DNA of 64,000 nucleotides from Nocardioides sp. CER19 (GTDB lineage: Bacteria > Actinomycetota > Actinomycetes > Propionibacteriales > Nocardioidaceae): NCBI RefSeq assembly GCF_029846275.1, contig NZ_JARVWS010000001.1:1672028-1736027 (forward strand), given 5' to 3'. A program made the translations under genes and the position numbers. The notes under the pieces were generated by a model. It saw only the letters and a program-made list of their open reading frames with translations. It ran no database searches and had not been told where the DNA came from. How positions within the stretch are numbered: position 1 is the first letter of the stretch; the number at the start of each line of letters is the position of its first letter. Below, one piece after another: positions 33,325-41,748 of the stretch.

Positions 33325-34245
33325 ATGCCGACGCCCTACCTCGCCCTCGCCCTCGCCGGGCCGCACCTCCTCGAGCTGACCGGCGACCCAGCGCTGCTCG
33401 CACGCTGGGACGACCTGCCCGTCGCGTTCACCGTGCTCGGCATCGACCGGATCGACGCCAGCTCGCCGGCCGCGACCACGCTCGATGCCAGCTCGGTGGG
33501 CGCCGCGCTCGCCGGACGGACGGCGCGCGGCCGCTTCCTCGTCGCGGCCAGCCCGCAGCGCGACCACCCGTACAACCTGGCCCGCCGGGTCGCCTCGCTC
33601 GGCCACCTCTCCGGCGGTCGCAGCGGTGTCCTCCTCGGCACCGCCGACGCCTACGCGCCCCCCGGCCCGGAGGGTGCCGAGGCCTGGGGCGGCGCGGGGC
33701 TCGGGGTGGGGGCACCGCTGACCGAGGCGACGGCGCACGACGCCGGCCGCGCGGTGCGCAAGCTCGAGCAGACCTGGCCGTACGACGCGATCGTCGGTGA
33801 TCGCGCGGCGAAGATCCTCGTGCAGTCCGGACGGATCGTCCACGCCGACCACGAGGGCGCCTACTCGATCGCCGGACCGCTCAACGCACCCGAGCCGGCG
33901 ACCGGCGCGTCCGTGGTCGGTTGGTTGGCCTCCGCGTCGACCGTCGGCCCCGCGGCCGCGCCCGACCCCGTGTTCGACCTGGTCCTCGGCCCGGACGGGC
34001 CGGTGGCCGTCGTCCCCCTCGGCGACGAGCTGCCCGACGGGGTGGACGGGATCGTGCTGCGGCCCTCGGCCGACCAGTCGGTCGCCGAGCTCCTCGACAC
34101 CGCCACCCGGCTGCTCGCCGACGGCCTGCGCCCGGTGGAGCCCGGCGGTCCGCTGCGCGCCGCTCTCGGGCTCGCCGCCGCTGCCCCCTTGCCGTCGACC
34201 TCTCGCGCCGCCTTCCCGGTGCCGCAGCCCCAGCAGTCCCTCTGA
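33325..34245 (+). CDS. Divergent luciferase-like (LLM-class) protein
   Basis: This 306-residue protein looks like a shortened, divergent LLM flavin-dependent oxidoreductase. The barrel-like core reads FTVLGIDRIDAS, then RGRFLVAASPQRDHPYNLARRVASLGHLSGGRSGVLLGT in two stretches, then a region resembling the family middle. The C-terminal half lacks recognisable LLM motifs and is Pro/Ala rich. It may bind flavin without catalysis or act as a partner subunit. It is embedded between the SsuD-like and NtaA-like genes of the same operon. Confidence 0.6.
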   Translation: MPTPYLALALAGPHLLELTGDPALLARWDDLPVAFTVLGIDRIDASSPAATTLDASSVGAALAGRTARGRFLVAASPQRDHPYNLARRVASLGHLSGGRSGVLLGTADAYAPPGPEGAEAWGGAGLGVGAPLTEATAHDAGRAVRKLEQTWPYDAIVGDRAAKILVQSGRIVHADHEGAYSIAGPLNAPEPATGASVVGWLASASTVGPAAAPDPVFDLVLGPDGPVAVVPLGDELPDGVDGIVLRPSADQSVAELLDTATRLLADGLRPVEPGGPLRAALGLAAAAPLPSTSRAAFPVPQPQQSL

Positions 34246-34271
34246 CCCGTACCGCTCCCCGAGGAGAAGCC

Positions 34272-35570
34272 ATGACCGACCGCCGACCAGGACACGTCCT
34301 CCTGGGTATCAACGTCCTGGTGCTCGGCTACCTGCCGGCCGCCTGGCAGTCGCCCCTTTTGAAGAAGGACTCGTTCGTCGACCCCGGCTACTGGGCCGAG
34401 ATCGGCCGCACAGCCGAACGCGGGACGCTCGACGCGATCTTCCTCGCGGACGGTCCGCTGCTCACCGACCCCGCCTACGATGCGAACCCGGTGCGGCTCG
34501 AGCCGACGGTGAACTGGGGACAGGTCGCTGCCGTGACCGAGCACGTCGGCCTGGTCGCCACCGCCTCGACCACGTTCAACGACCCGTTCGAGCTCGCCGA
34601 GAGGCTGCTGTCGTGGGACAACCTCACAGGCGGGCGGGCCGCCTGGAACCTCGTCACCACACGGGGCGCCGCCGCGGCCCGCAACTTCGGCCTCCCCGAC
34701 GTGCCGCTGCGCGAGGACCGCTACGAGCGGGCGTCGGAGTTCGTCGACGTCGTCCGCGCACTGTGGGCGTCGGCGGCCACGGGGGATGAAGTCCGGCACC
34801 ACGGCGAGTTCTTCGACGTCGAGGGGCGGCTCCGGGTCCCGCCGTCGCGGCAGGGGCACCCCGTCCTGTTTCAGGCGGGAGGCTCGCCGAAGGGTCGCGC
34901 CCTCGCCGGTCGTGTCGCCGAGGGCGTCTTCGCCGCCGAGCTCACCAAGGACCAGGCCATCGAGCACTACCGGCTCGTCAAGCGGCTCGCCCGGGACAAC
35001 GGGCGCTCGCCCGACGAGGTCAAGATCCTGCCCGGCCTGCTGCTGAGCCTGGGCAGCACCGAGGACGAGGCGCGGCGACGCAGCGACGAGCTGCACGACG
35101 CCGGCCCGGCGTCGTACTCGCTGCAGTGGCTGTCCCAGGCGATCGGGTACGACGCTTCGAAGCTGGAGCTCGACGAGCCGTTCCCCGAGGACGTGCTGGC
35201 GGCGCCGTCCGACCCGCAGACGTTCCAGGGCAGCCTCGGCTTCCGGGAGTCGATCGTCGCTCAGATCCGTCGGACCAAGCCGACCGTCCGCGAATACCTC
35301 AAGCAGACGCGCTACACCGGGTCGGGCCATGCCGGCTTCGTCGGAACCCCCGAGCAGCTCGCGGACCACATCGAGGACTGGTTCCATTCCGGTGCGATCG
35401 ACGGCTTCAACCTCCAGCCCGACGTGCTCGTCGACGGACTGCCCGTGATCGCCGACGAGCTGGTGCCGATCCTGCGCAAGCGGGGGCTCTACCGTCACGA
35501 GTACGAAACCGACACGCTCCGCGGCCACCTCCTGGCCGGCTCGCCGACACCCTCGCCGGAGACGTTGTGA
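34272..35570 (+). CDS. NtaA/SnaA/DszA-type FMN-dependent monooxygenase
   Basis: This 432-residue luciferase-fold enzyme belongs to the NtaA/SnaA/SoxA(DszA) group. Landmarks are RLEPTVNWGQVAAVTEHVGL, TTFNDPFELAERLLSWDNL, GGRAAWNLVTT and the late VGTPEQLADHIEDWF. Group members oxidise nitrilotriacetate, dimethyl sulfide or dibenzothiophene sulfone using external FMNH2. GAGGAGAAG precedes the ATG at 34272. Its stop overlaps the flavin reductase start by one base (TGATG). Confidence 0.9.
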   Translation: MTDRRPGHVLLGINVLVLGYLPAAWQSPLLKKDSFVDPGYWAEIGRTAERGTLDAIFLADGPLLTDPAYDANPVRLEPTVNWGQVAAVTEHVGLVATASTTFNDPFELAERLLSWDNLTGGRAAWNLVTTRGAAAARNFGLPDVPLREDRYERASEFVDVVRALWASAATGDEVRHHGEFFDVEGRLRVPPSRQGHPVLFQAGGSPKGRALAGRVAEGVFAAELTKDQAIEHYRLVKRLARDNGRSPDEVKILPGLLLSLGSTEDEARRRSDELHDAGPASYSLQWLSQAIGYDASKLELDEPFPEDVLAAPSDPQTFQGSLGFRESIVAQIRRTKPTVREYLKQTRYTGSGHAGFVGTPEQLADHIEDWFHSGAIDGFNLQPDVLVDGLPVIADELVPILRKRGLYRHEYETDTLRGHLLAGSPTPSPETL

Positions 35571-36070
35571 TGACGCGGTTCCCGACGAACCAGGACCTCG
35601 ACCCCGTCCAGCTGCGGCAGGCGTTCGGGGTTTTTCCCAGCGGTGTGGTCGCGGTCGCGGCCGAGGTGGACGGACACCTGCTCGGGCTGGCCGCGAGCTC
35701 CTTCACCTCGGTGTCACTGGACCCTCCGCTGGTGTCCTTCTCCGTCGCCAACACCTCCAAGACCTGGCCGGACCTGCGCCGGGCCCGCCGCCTCGGCGTC
35801 ACCGTGCTCGCTGATCACCACGGCGGGGTCGCCCGGCAGCTCGCTGGGCCGGTCGCCGACCGGTTCACGCGCCTGGACGTCGGAGTCAGCGGGGACGGCG
35901 CCGTCACCCTGACCGACGGGCTGGCCCGCTTCGACACCTCGATCTACCGCGAGGTGGAGGCTGGCGACCACACGATCGTCCTTCTCGAGCTGCACGCGGC
36001 CGACCATGTCGATCACTCGCTGCCGCTGGTCTTCCACCGCAGCGGCTTCGGCAGGCTCGATTCCGCTTGA
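35570..36070 (+). CDS. Flavin reductase-domain protein
   Basis: This 166-residue protein reduces FMN or FAD with NAD(P)H to supply FMNH2 to partner monooxygenases. The flavin reductase-like core is LRQAFGVFPSGVVAVAAEVDG, then GLAASSFTSVSLDPPLVSFS, and a late DHTIVLLEL. The start overlaps the NtaA-like gene by one base; an in-frame GTG at 35567 is also possible. As last gene it likely serves all three monooxygenases of the operon. Confidence 0.92.
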   Translation: MTRFPTNQDLDPVQLRQAFGVFPSGVVAVAAEVDGHLLGLAASSFTSVSLDPPLVSFSVANTSKTWPDLRRARRLGVTVLADHHGGVARQLAGPVADRFTRLDVGVSGDGAVTLTDGLARFDTSIYREVEAGDHTIVLLELHAADHVDHSLPLVFHRSGFGRLDSA

Positions 36071-36082
36071 GCACCGAACGAC

Positions 36083-36118
36083 GATGGCGGGCACCGACCG
36101 CAGTCGGCGCCCGCCATC
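36083..36118. terminator. Bidirectional hairpin between the flavin reductase and MFS genes
   Basis: GATGGCGGGC (36083-36092) pairs with GCCCGCCATC (36109-36118), and an inner CCGAC/GTCGG stem continues it after an A/C mismatch, with a CGCA loop. It occupies the 61-bp gap between convergent genes and should terminate both operons. Confidence 0.8.
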
Positions 36119-36131
36119 CGGAAGATGATGC

Positions 36132-37781
36132 TCAGCGGTCGGACCGAGCCGGCTCCGACGCCTCGTCGGCGGCGACGAAGGTCGCCGTGTGGTGGCGGCC
36201 ACCCAGCATCAGTGCGGCGATCGCGGCGGCCACCAGGGCCGCGATCCCGCAGACCAGGTAGCCGATCGAGTAGGCGTGCGACAACGCGTGGAAGGCGACG
36301 TCCTTGAGCGGGTTGGGCGGGTTGGGGATGGCGTTGGCGCCCAGCGGACCGGAGTTGACCGCACCCTTGACCGGCGGCGGGATCTCCTTGGAGCTGTTGA
36401 AGGCGTCCACGGCGTCCTGCAGCTTGGGTGACGCGGCGACCTTGGCGCTGATCGCGTTGGCGGCGTTGGTCAAGGCGATCGCGCCCACGATCGCGGGACC
36501 GAGGGTCAGGCCGAAGTCGCGCAGCATGCTGGTGGCGCCGCTGGCCATGCCGGCCTTGTCCGTCGGCACGCTGTTGACGGCGACGACCGTGATGGCGGTG
36601 ACCGCGGTCTTGAAGCCGGCGCCCACGACGAGCAGGGGCAGGGCGATGGAGGCGATCGAGGGATGCGTGGCAGCGGGAAGAGCGGCAAGGGCCACGTCCC
36701 CGATGCCGATGAGCGCCATGCCCGCGGCGAGCACCCAGCCCGGGTTGTAGCGCTGCAGCATCTTGGTGCTGACGGGGAAGAGCACCACGCCCATGATGTT
36801 GAGCAGGACGAAGCCGATCGAGGTCTTCAGCGGGGAGTACTCCAGGATGGCCGACAGCCGGATGCTCGTGGCGTAAGCGGTTCCGAGGTAGGCGAACATG
36901 CCGAGCACGGTGACCACCGCAGAGACCGTGAACATCCGGTTGCTGAACAGGTCCAGCCGGATCAGCGGCTTGTCGACGCGCTGCTCGACGAGCACGAAGG
37001 CGATCAGGAAGACCACCGCGACGACGAAGCTGCCGATGACCAGACCGCTGCCCCAGCCGTCCTCCGCGCCCTGGATCACGCCGTAGAGGAGCGCGAAGAG
37101 CGCGACGGCGATGGTGATCTGCCCGGGCCAGTCGAGCGAGCGGCCGATCGGGGAGGAGGAGTTCTGCGCCACGAGGAGCGTGACCAGGGCACTGACCGCT
37201 GCGATCACGGCCATGGCGAGGAACGCATAGCGCCAGCTGGCGAACTCGCCGCCGGGGTGGTCGATCTCGGCCAGGAGGCCGCCGATCAGTGGTGACATGA
37301 AGCCGCCGGCCGTCAGCCCGGCCGCCCAGATCGAGATCGCGTGAGCGCGGTCGCGGACCGTGTGCGTCCCCGCGGCGATCATCGCGACCGACGTCGGGAA
37401 GATCGCGGCGGCCCCCAGGCCGGCGATGACCTGGCCGGTCAGCAGCACACCGGTGCCGCCGTCCGGGGTGAAGAAGCCGAACAGGCCGCCGATGGCCATC
37501 AGCAGGGAGCCGATGGCGAGCAGCCGCTTGCGGCCGAAGAGGTCGCCGACGACGCCGAAGGAGAGCTCGAAGAGGGTGACCGGCACCAGGAAGGCGTCCG
37601 AGACCCAGGTCAGCTGGGTGGAGGTGGTGCCGAGATCTTGGTTGATGTAGCCGTTGATGACGGCCGGGATGCTGACACCCACCTGGGCCACGAAGCAGGC
37701 GCCGACAGCGGCGACGAGGGTGCCGGTGGTCAATCGGGGCAGCATCGCCGGGGCGTTGGAGGCTGCGACGTTCGTACTCAT
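36132..37781 (-). CDS. MFS drug/metabolite exporter (EmrB/QacA-like)
   Basis: This 549-residue membrane protein has about 14 hydrophobic segments, as in DHA2-family exporters. Motif A-like GVVGDLFGRKRLLAIG is in the second helix region, and a long extracellular segment lies near the C-terminus before the last helix pair. ATG at 37781 is chosen over an in-frame GTG at 37799. A MarR gene lies 75 bp upstream on the same strand with a palindrome in between, the usual arrangement for efflux control. Confidence 0.9.
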   Translation of the reverse strand: MSTNVAASNAPAMLPRLTTGTLVAAVGACFVAQVGVSIPAVINGYINQDLGTTSTQLTWVSDAFLVPVTLFELSFGVVGDLFGRKRLLAIGSLLMAIGGLFGFFTPDGGTGVLLTGQVIAGLGAAAIFPTSVAMIAAGTHTVRDRAHAISIWAAGLTAGGFMSPLIGGLLAEIDHPGGEFASWRYAFLAMAVIAAVSALVTLLVAQNSSSPIGRSLDWPGQITIAVALFALLYGVIQGAEDGWGSGLVIGSFVVAVVFLIAFVLVEQRVDKPLIRLDLFSNRMFTVSAVVTVLGMFAYLGTAYATSIRLSAILEYSPLKTSIGFVLLNIMGVVLFPVSTKMLQRYNPGWVLAAGMALIGIGDVALAALPAATHPSIASIALPLLVVGAGFKTAVTAITVVAVNSVPTDKAGMASGATSMLRDFGLTLGPAIVGAIALTNAANAISAKVAASPKLQDAVDAFNSSKEIPPPVKGAVNSGPLGANAIPNPPNPLKDVAFHALSHAYSIGYLVCGIAALVAAAIAALMLGGRHHTATFVAADEASEPARSDR

Positions 37782-37802
37782 GGATGTGAAGCAAACCACA
37801 TC

Positions 37803-37838
37803 GGAAACCTGATGTACAGGTTTCCTGATGATTAATCC
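37803..37838. promoter_or_regulatory. MarR-type palindromic operator before the MFS gene
   Basis: GGAAACCTG-N5-CAGGTTTCC (37803-37825) is a perfect dyad. Its right part continues as CAGGTTTCCTGATGATTAAT. The same pattern, with 17 of 22 bases identical, occurs at 44539-44560. It lies between marR and the exporter start. Confidence 0.75.
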
Positions 37839-37856
37839 CCTCCGCCCAGCCGATGG

Positions 37857-38342
37857 CTACGGCGCGTCGCCCGTTCGACGATCGGGTCGCCGCAGCGCCT
37901 GCCGGCACAGCTCCACGCTGCGACGCAGCTCTCCGGCCTCGACGTCGCTCATGAGCGAGAGCATCTGACGTTCCAGGGCGGCGACCTGCGGGCGCAGCTG
38001 GTCGAGGAGCCGCTCGCCCTCGGGGGTCAGCGCGATCACCAGCCGGCGTCGGTCGGCGGGATCGCGGTGCCGCTCGATCAGCTTCCGGTCAGCCAGGGCG
38101 GTCACCATGTCGGCCATGCTCTGCGCGGTGACGAAGGAGTGACGGGCGAGATGGGCAGCGGTGAGGTCGGGATGTCGCTCGAGGACGGTGAGCGCGGTGT
38201 ACTGCAGAGCGGTGAGGCCCACCGGGCGGGCGAGCTCGTCCAGCTCGGCGCGGACGGCGAGCTCGACCTGCTTCATCAGGTAGAGCAGGGTGGGCGGGGC
38301 GGCGACCTGCTGTCGGTCGGTCGCTTCGGCGGTATCCGTCAT
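37857..38342 (-). CDS. MarR-family transcriptional regulator
   Basis: This 161-residue regulator shows the MarR winged helix: LTALQYTALTVLERHPDLTA, recognition region TAQSMADMVTALADRKLIE and wing RDPADRRRLVIALTPEG. The N-terminal 20 residues are extra and polar. It is encoded 60 bp after the amidohydrolase gene and 75 bp before the MFS gene, and probably represses exporter and operon in the absence of a CoA thioester or aromatic acid ligand, as known for several catabolic MarR proteins. Confidence 0.92.
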   Translation of the reverse strand: MTDTAEATDRQQVAAPPTLLYLMKQVELAVRAELDELARPVGLTALQYTALTVLERHPDLTAAHLARHSFVTAQSMADMVTALADRKLIERHRDPADRRRLVIALTPEGERLLDQLRPQVAALERQMLSLMSDVEAGELRRSVELCRQALRRPDRRTGDAP

Positions 38343-38402
38343 TCGCTGCCCTCCTGCACGCCGGGGCTCACCGGCGCGATCGTCGGACCATCGTAGAGGC
38401 GC

Positions 38403-39293
38403 TCAGGCGAGCCCCAGCACGCCGGCGGCGTTTCCCTTGAGAATGCCGGGCAGCAGCGCCGGGTCGATGCCCAGGCCGGTGAAGTCGTCCAGCCAGCGCT
38501 CGGGGGTGATGAGTGGGTAGTCGCTGCCGAAGAGCACCTTGTGGCGCAGCATTCCGCCCGCCGCGCGCACCAGCTCGGGAGGAAAGTACTTCGGCCGCCA
38601 GCCGGACAGGTCGATGAAGATGTTCGCCTTGTGGGTCGCCATCGAGATGGCTTCGGCCTGCCACGGCACCGACGGGTGGGCGAGGATGATCGTGAGGGCG
38701 GGAAAGTCAGCGGCGACGTCGTCGAGCAGCAACGGGTTGGAGTAGCGCAGCTTGATGCCTCGGCCGCCCGGCAGCCCCGCTCCGATGCCGTTCTGACCGG
38801 TGTGAAACAGGGCCGGCACGCCGAGCTCCTCGAGGGCGGCCCAGAGCGGGGTGAAGGTCGCGTCGTCGGGGGAGAAGGCCTGGAGGCTCGGATGGAACTT
38901 GAACCCGCGGACCCCGTGCTCCTCGACGAGGAACCGGGCACGCCGCACCGCGGCTTCGCCCTGGTGGGGGTCGACGGATCCGAACGGAATCAGCACGTCG
39001 GCGTGTGCAGCGGCGGACTCGGCGATCTCCTCGCTGGACAGGGCCGGATGTCCGGTCGCGGTCGTCGCGTCCACCGTGAACACGACGGCCGCCATGCCGG
39101 CGGCCCGATAGCGCGCGGCGAGGTCCTCGACCGTGGGAGTCCGGTTCTCCGCGCCCTTGAAGTACGCCGCGGAGGCATCCATCAGCTCGTCGTCGAGGGA
39201 GTGATGACCGTGGTCGTCGGCCTCGACGTGCACGTGCACGTCGAGCGCGCGGATGGCGTCGAAGTCGATGCGTGGCTCGTAGCGGGTTGTCAC
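38403..39293 (-). CDS. Amidohydrolase family 2 (ACMSD-like) metal-dependent enzyme
   Basis: This 296-residue TIM-barrel enzyme has the metal-binding elements of the ACMSD/amidohydro_2 group: HxH in DVHVHVEAD, FKFHPSLQAF, FHTGQNG, ILAHPSVPW and the late FGSDYPLI with its catalytic Asp. Group members are decarboxylases or hydrolases of unsaturated acids. GTG at 39293 gives a 4-bp overlap with the AMP-ligase gene. It would act late in the CoA-ester pathway of this operon, but no substrate is evident. Confidence 0.85.
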   Translation of the reverse strand: MTTRYEPRIDFDAIRALDVHVHVEADDHGHHSLDDELMDASAAYFKGAENRTPTVEDLAARYRAAGMAAVVFTVDATTATGHPALSSEEIAESAAAHADVLIPFGSVDPHQGEAAVRRARFLVEEHGVRGFKFHPSLQAFSPDDATFTPLWAALEELGVPALFHTGQNGIGAGLPGGRGIKLRYSNPLLLDDVAADFPALTIILAHPSVPWQAEAISMATHKANIFIDLSGWRPKYFPPELVRAAGGMLRHKVLFGSDYPLITPERWLDDFTGLGIDPALLPGILKGNAAGVLGLA

Positions 39294-40792
39294 AGGGTGA
39301 CCTCTCGGAGTCGGGACTTCATGAGCTTGCCGGAGGCGTTGTGCGGCAGCTCGGGGAGGAAGACGACCGACTTCGGCAGCTTGTAGCGGGCCAGCCGCCC
39401 GTCGAGGTGGGCCAGGACCGCCCCGGCGTCGAGGTGCGTGCCCTCCCGAAGGACGACGTAGGCGCGGCCCACCTCGCCCCACCTCTCGTCGGGAACCCCG
39501 ATGACCGCGCACTCGGCGATGTCGGGGTGGCTGTGCAGTGCCTGCTCGACCTCGGCGGGATAGACGTTCTCGCCCCCGGAGATGTACATGTCCTTGAGGC
39601 GGTCGACGATCCGGAGATATCCCTCCTCGTCGCGGACGGCGATGTCGCCGGTGTGCAGCCAGGTGCCCTCGAAGGCGGCCGCCGTGGCCGGGTCGTCCCT
39701 CCAGTAGCCGGGGGACACGTTCGGTCCGGAGACCAGCACCTCGCCGGGCTCGTCGACCGCCGTCTCGCGACCGTCGCGTACGACGCGGACATCGGCGAAG
39801 AAGCACGCCGTGCCGGCGGACCCGAGCTTGCGGGCGCCGTCGGCTGCTCGCAGCATCGTGGCGCCGGGAGAGGCCTCGGTGAGGCCGTAACCCTGCACGA
39901 TCATCAGCCCGCGGTCGAGCCAGGTGTGCAACAGCGACTCCGGGATCGGCGCCCCACCGCTCAACGCCAGCCGCAGGCTGCCGAGGTCGGCCTCGCCGAA
40001 GCGCGGGGTGGCGGCCAGGGCGAGGTACATCGAGGTGACCCCGAACAGCAGGCTGACGCGCTGGGTCTCGATCAGGTCGATGGCGCGCACCGGGTCGAAC
40101 CTGGCCTCGACGAGCGCCGTTCCGCCCTTGAGGATGGTCGGGAACAGCACCTGGTTCAGCGCGGCGGTGTGGAACAGCGGTGCGGTGACGAGGGCGATCT
40201 CCTCGCTGGTCAGGTCGATGTCGACGAGCAGGTTGTAGACGTTCCAGACGACGTTGCCGTGCGTCAGCATGACGCCCTTCGGGCGGCCGCTGGTGCCGGA
40301 GGTGTACTGGATCATGAACAGGTCGTCGAGCCCGATCGGTTCGTCGATCTCGGAATCCTCGTCGGCCATCAGGCCGTCGAGTCCGGTGCCGCCCCCGCGG
40401 GTGAAGACGACGGTGTCGATGCCGAGATCGATGATCGTCGGGTCGGCGGTCGGGGCGGCCAGAGCGTCCTCGACGAGCAGCAGGCTGGCACCGCTGTGGC
40501 CCAGCACGTGCACGAGCTCGGGCGTCGCGAGCCTGGTGTTGACCGGGACGAAGACGCCGCCCAGCTGTGCGGTCGCGAACATCGCGATCACCATCTCGAC
40601 GGAGTTGAGGCCGAGGAAGGCGACCCGCTCACCCCGGCCCGTGCCTCGCGTGCGCAGACCGTGAGCCAGTCGGGTGGCGGCTCGGTGGAGCTCGGCGTAG
40701 GTGGTCGACCGATCGTCCTGCACCAGGGCAGTCTTGGCCGGCGTCATCCGCGCACGGCGACGGGTCCAGGAGCCCAGCCCGTTGTCCCTCAT
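39290..40792 (-). CDS. AMP-dependent acyl-CoA synthetase
   Basis: This 500-residue ligase activates a carboxylic acid to its CoA thioester via an acyl-adenylate. The phosphate loop YTSGTSGRPKG, the YGLTEASP motif, GTWLHTGDIA and the C-terminal GKLMKSRLRE lysine are all present. It resembles medium/long-chain or hydroxycinnamate-CoA ligases. ATG at 40792 begins the homology, and the gene overlaps both neighbours by 4 bp. It probably performs the activating step for the crotonase and dehydrogenase encoded upstream. Confidence 0.92.
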   Translation of the reverse strand: MRDNGLGSWTRRRARMTPAKTALVQDDRSTTYAELHRAATRLAHGLRTRGTGRGERVAFLGLNSVEMVIAMFATAQLGGVFVPVNTRLATPELVHVLGHSGASLLLVEDALAAPTADPTIIDLGIDTVVFTRGGGTGLDGLMADEDSEIDEPIGLDDLFMIQYTSGTSGRPKGVMLTHGNVVWNVYNLLVDIDLTSEEIALVTAPLFHTAALNQVLFPTILKGGTALVEARFDPVRAIDLIETQRVSLLFGVTSMYLALAATPRFGEADLGSLRLALSGGAPIPESLLHTWLDRGLMIVQGYGLTEASPGATMLRAADGARKLGSAGTACFFADVRVVRDGRETAVDEPGEVLVSGPNVSPGYWRDDPATAAAFEGTWLHTGDIAVRDEEGYLRIVDRLKDMYISGGENVYPAEVEQALHSHPDIAECAVIGVPDERWGEVGRAYVVLREGTHLDAGAVLAHLDGRLARYKLPKSVVFLPELPHNASGKLMKSRLREVTL

Positions 40793-41748
40793 CGCGGGCC
40801 GCCTTGATCGGTGGGCTCGCGCAGGTCCGTGAGGCCGGTGCGCTGCTTGAGCGCGAGCAGCTCGCGCAGCGCCCGATCCCGCCGGGCGAGGACGTCGCGC
40901 TCGCGGCCACCCATCTCCTCGGCCACGCCCGCGACCAGCTGCTCGGTGAGCTCGGGGGTGAGCTCGGGCGTGCCCAGGTCGTCCCACCAGCCGACCATCG
41001 GCGGGCCGAGGTGCTCGAGCACGTGGCTCATGCCGCCTGGGCCGCCGGAGAGGTGCTGGGTGGCGATCGGGCCGAGCAGCGCCCAACGCAGGCCAGGACC
41101 CGATGCGACCGCCTGGTCCAAGTCGGCGACCGTGATCGCCCCGCGCCGCACCAGATCGTAGGCCTCGCGCCACAGCGCCGACTGGAGCCGGTTGACCACG
41201 TGGCCGGGAAGCTCGGCCCGCACTCGCACCGGGCGGCGGTCGAGCAACCTCATCGCTGCCATGGTCGCCTCGACGGTCTCGTCGGAGGTCGCCTTTCCGC
41301 CGACGACCTCGACCAGCGGAACCAGGTGCGGAGGGTTGAACGGGTGCGCGACCAGGACGCGCCCGGGGTGGCGGCACGCGTCCTGGAACGCGCTCGGGCC
41401 GATGCCCGACGAGCTGCTGGCTAGCACCACGTCCGGCGCGGCTGCCGCGTCGAGCGCGGCGAACAGGTCGCGCTTGACCTCGATCCGCTCAGGTCCCGCC
41501 TCGAGGACCAGGTCCGCACGTGCGGCCGCCGTCGCCGGGTCGGCGTGGACGTGCAGCCGCTCCAGGGCGGTGGGCTCGGTGTCGAGCTCGACGAGGTGAT
41601 CGGCGACGACGGCACGAAGCCGCTCCTCGGTGGCCGGGTCCGGATCGGCGGCATGCACGGTCAGGCCCTTCGCCAGTGCGAGCGCCGTCCAGCTGGCACC
41701 GATCGAACCGGCCCCGATGACGGCGACGGTGCTGATGTCGGTCCTCAC
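40789..41748 (-). CDS. 3-Hydroxyacyl-CoA dehydrogenase/carnitine dehydrogenase-like protein
   Basis: This 319-residue NAD-dependent dehydrogenase has the Rossmann start VAVIGAGSIGASWTALAL and the family segment VAHPFNPPHLVPLVEVVGG, followed by the C-terminal helical domain. Its length and this motif fit L-carnitine dehydrogenase and L-gulonate dehydrogenase as well as single-domain 3-hydroxyacyl-CoA dehydrogenases. A 4-bp overlap joins it to genes on both sides. The neighbouring acetoacetyl-CoA synthetase would suit either a 3-hydroxyacyl or a carnitine route. Confidence 0.85.
   Translation of the reverse strand: MRTDISTVAVIGAGSIGASWTALALAKGLTVHAADPDPATEERLRAVVADHLVELDTEPTALERLHVHADPATAAARADLVLEAGPERIEVKRDLFAALDAAAAPDVVLASSSSGIGPSAFQDACRHPGRVLVAHPFNPPHLVPLVEVVGGKATSDETVEATMAAMRLLDRRPVRVRAELPGHVVNRLQSALWREAYDLVRRGAITVADLDQAVASGPGLRWALLGPIATQHLSGGPGGMSHVLEHLGPPMVGWWDDLGTPELTPELTEQLVAGVAEEMGGRERDVLARRDRALRELLALKQRTGLTDLREPTDQGGPR

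Noticed and set aside
40793..41377. N-terminal extension of the AMP-ligase frame
   Set aside because: The extra residues are Arg/Pro/Gly-rich and overlap the dehydrogenase gene, which has a real product.
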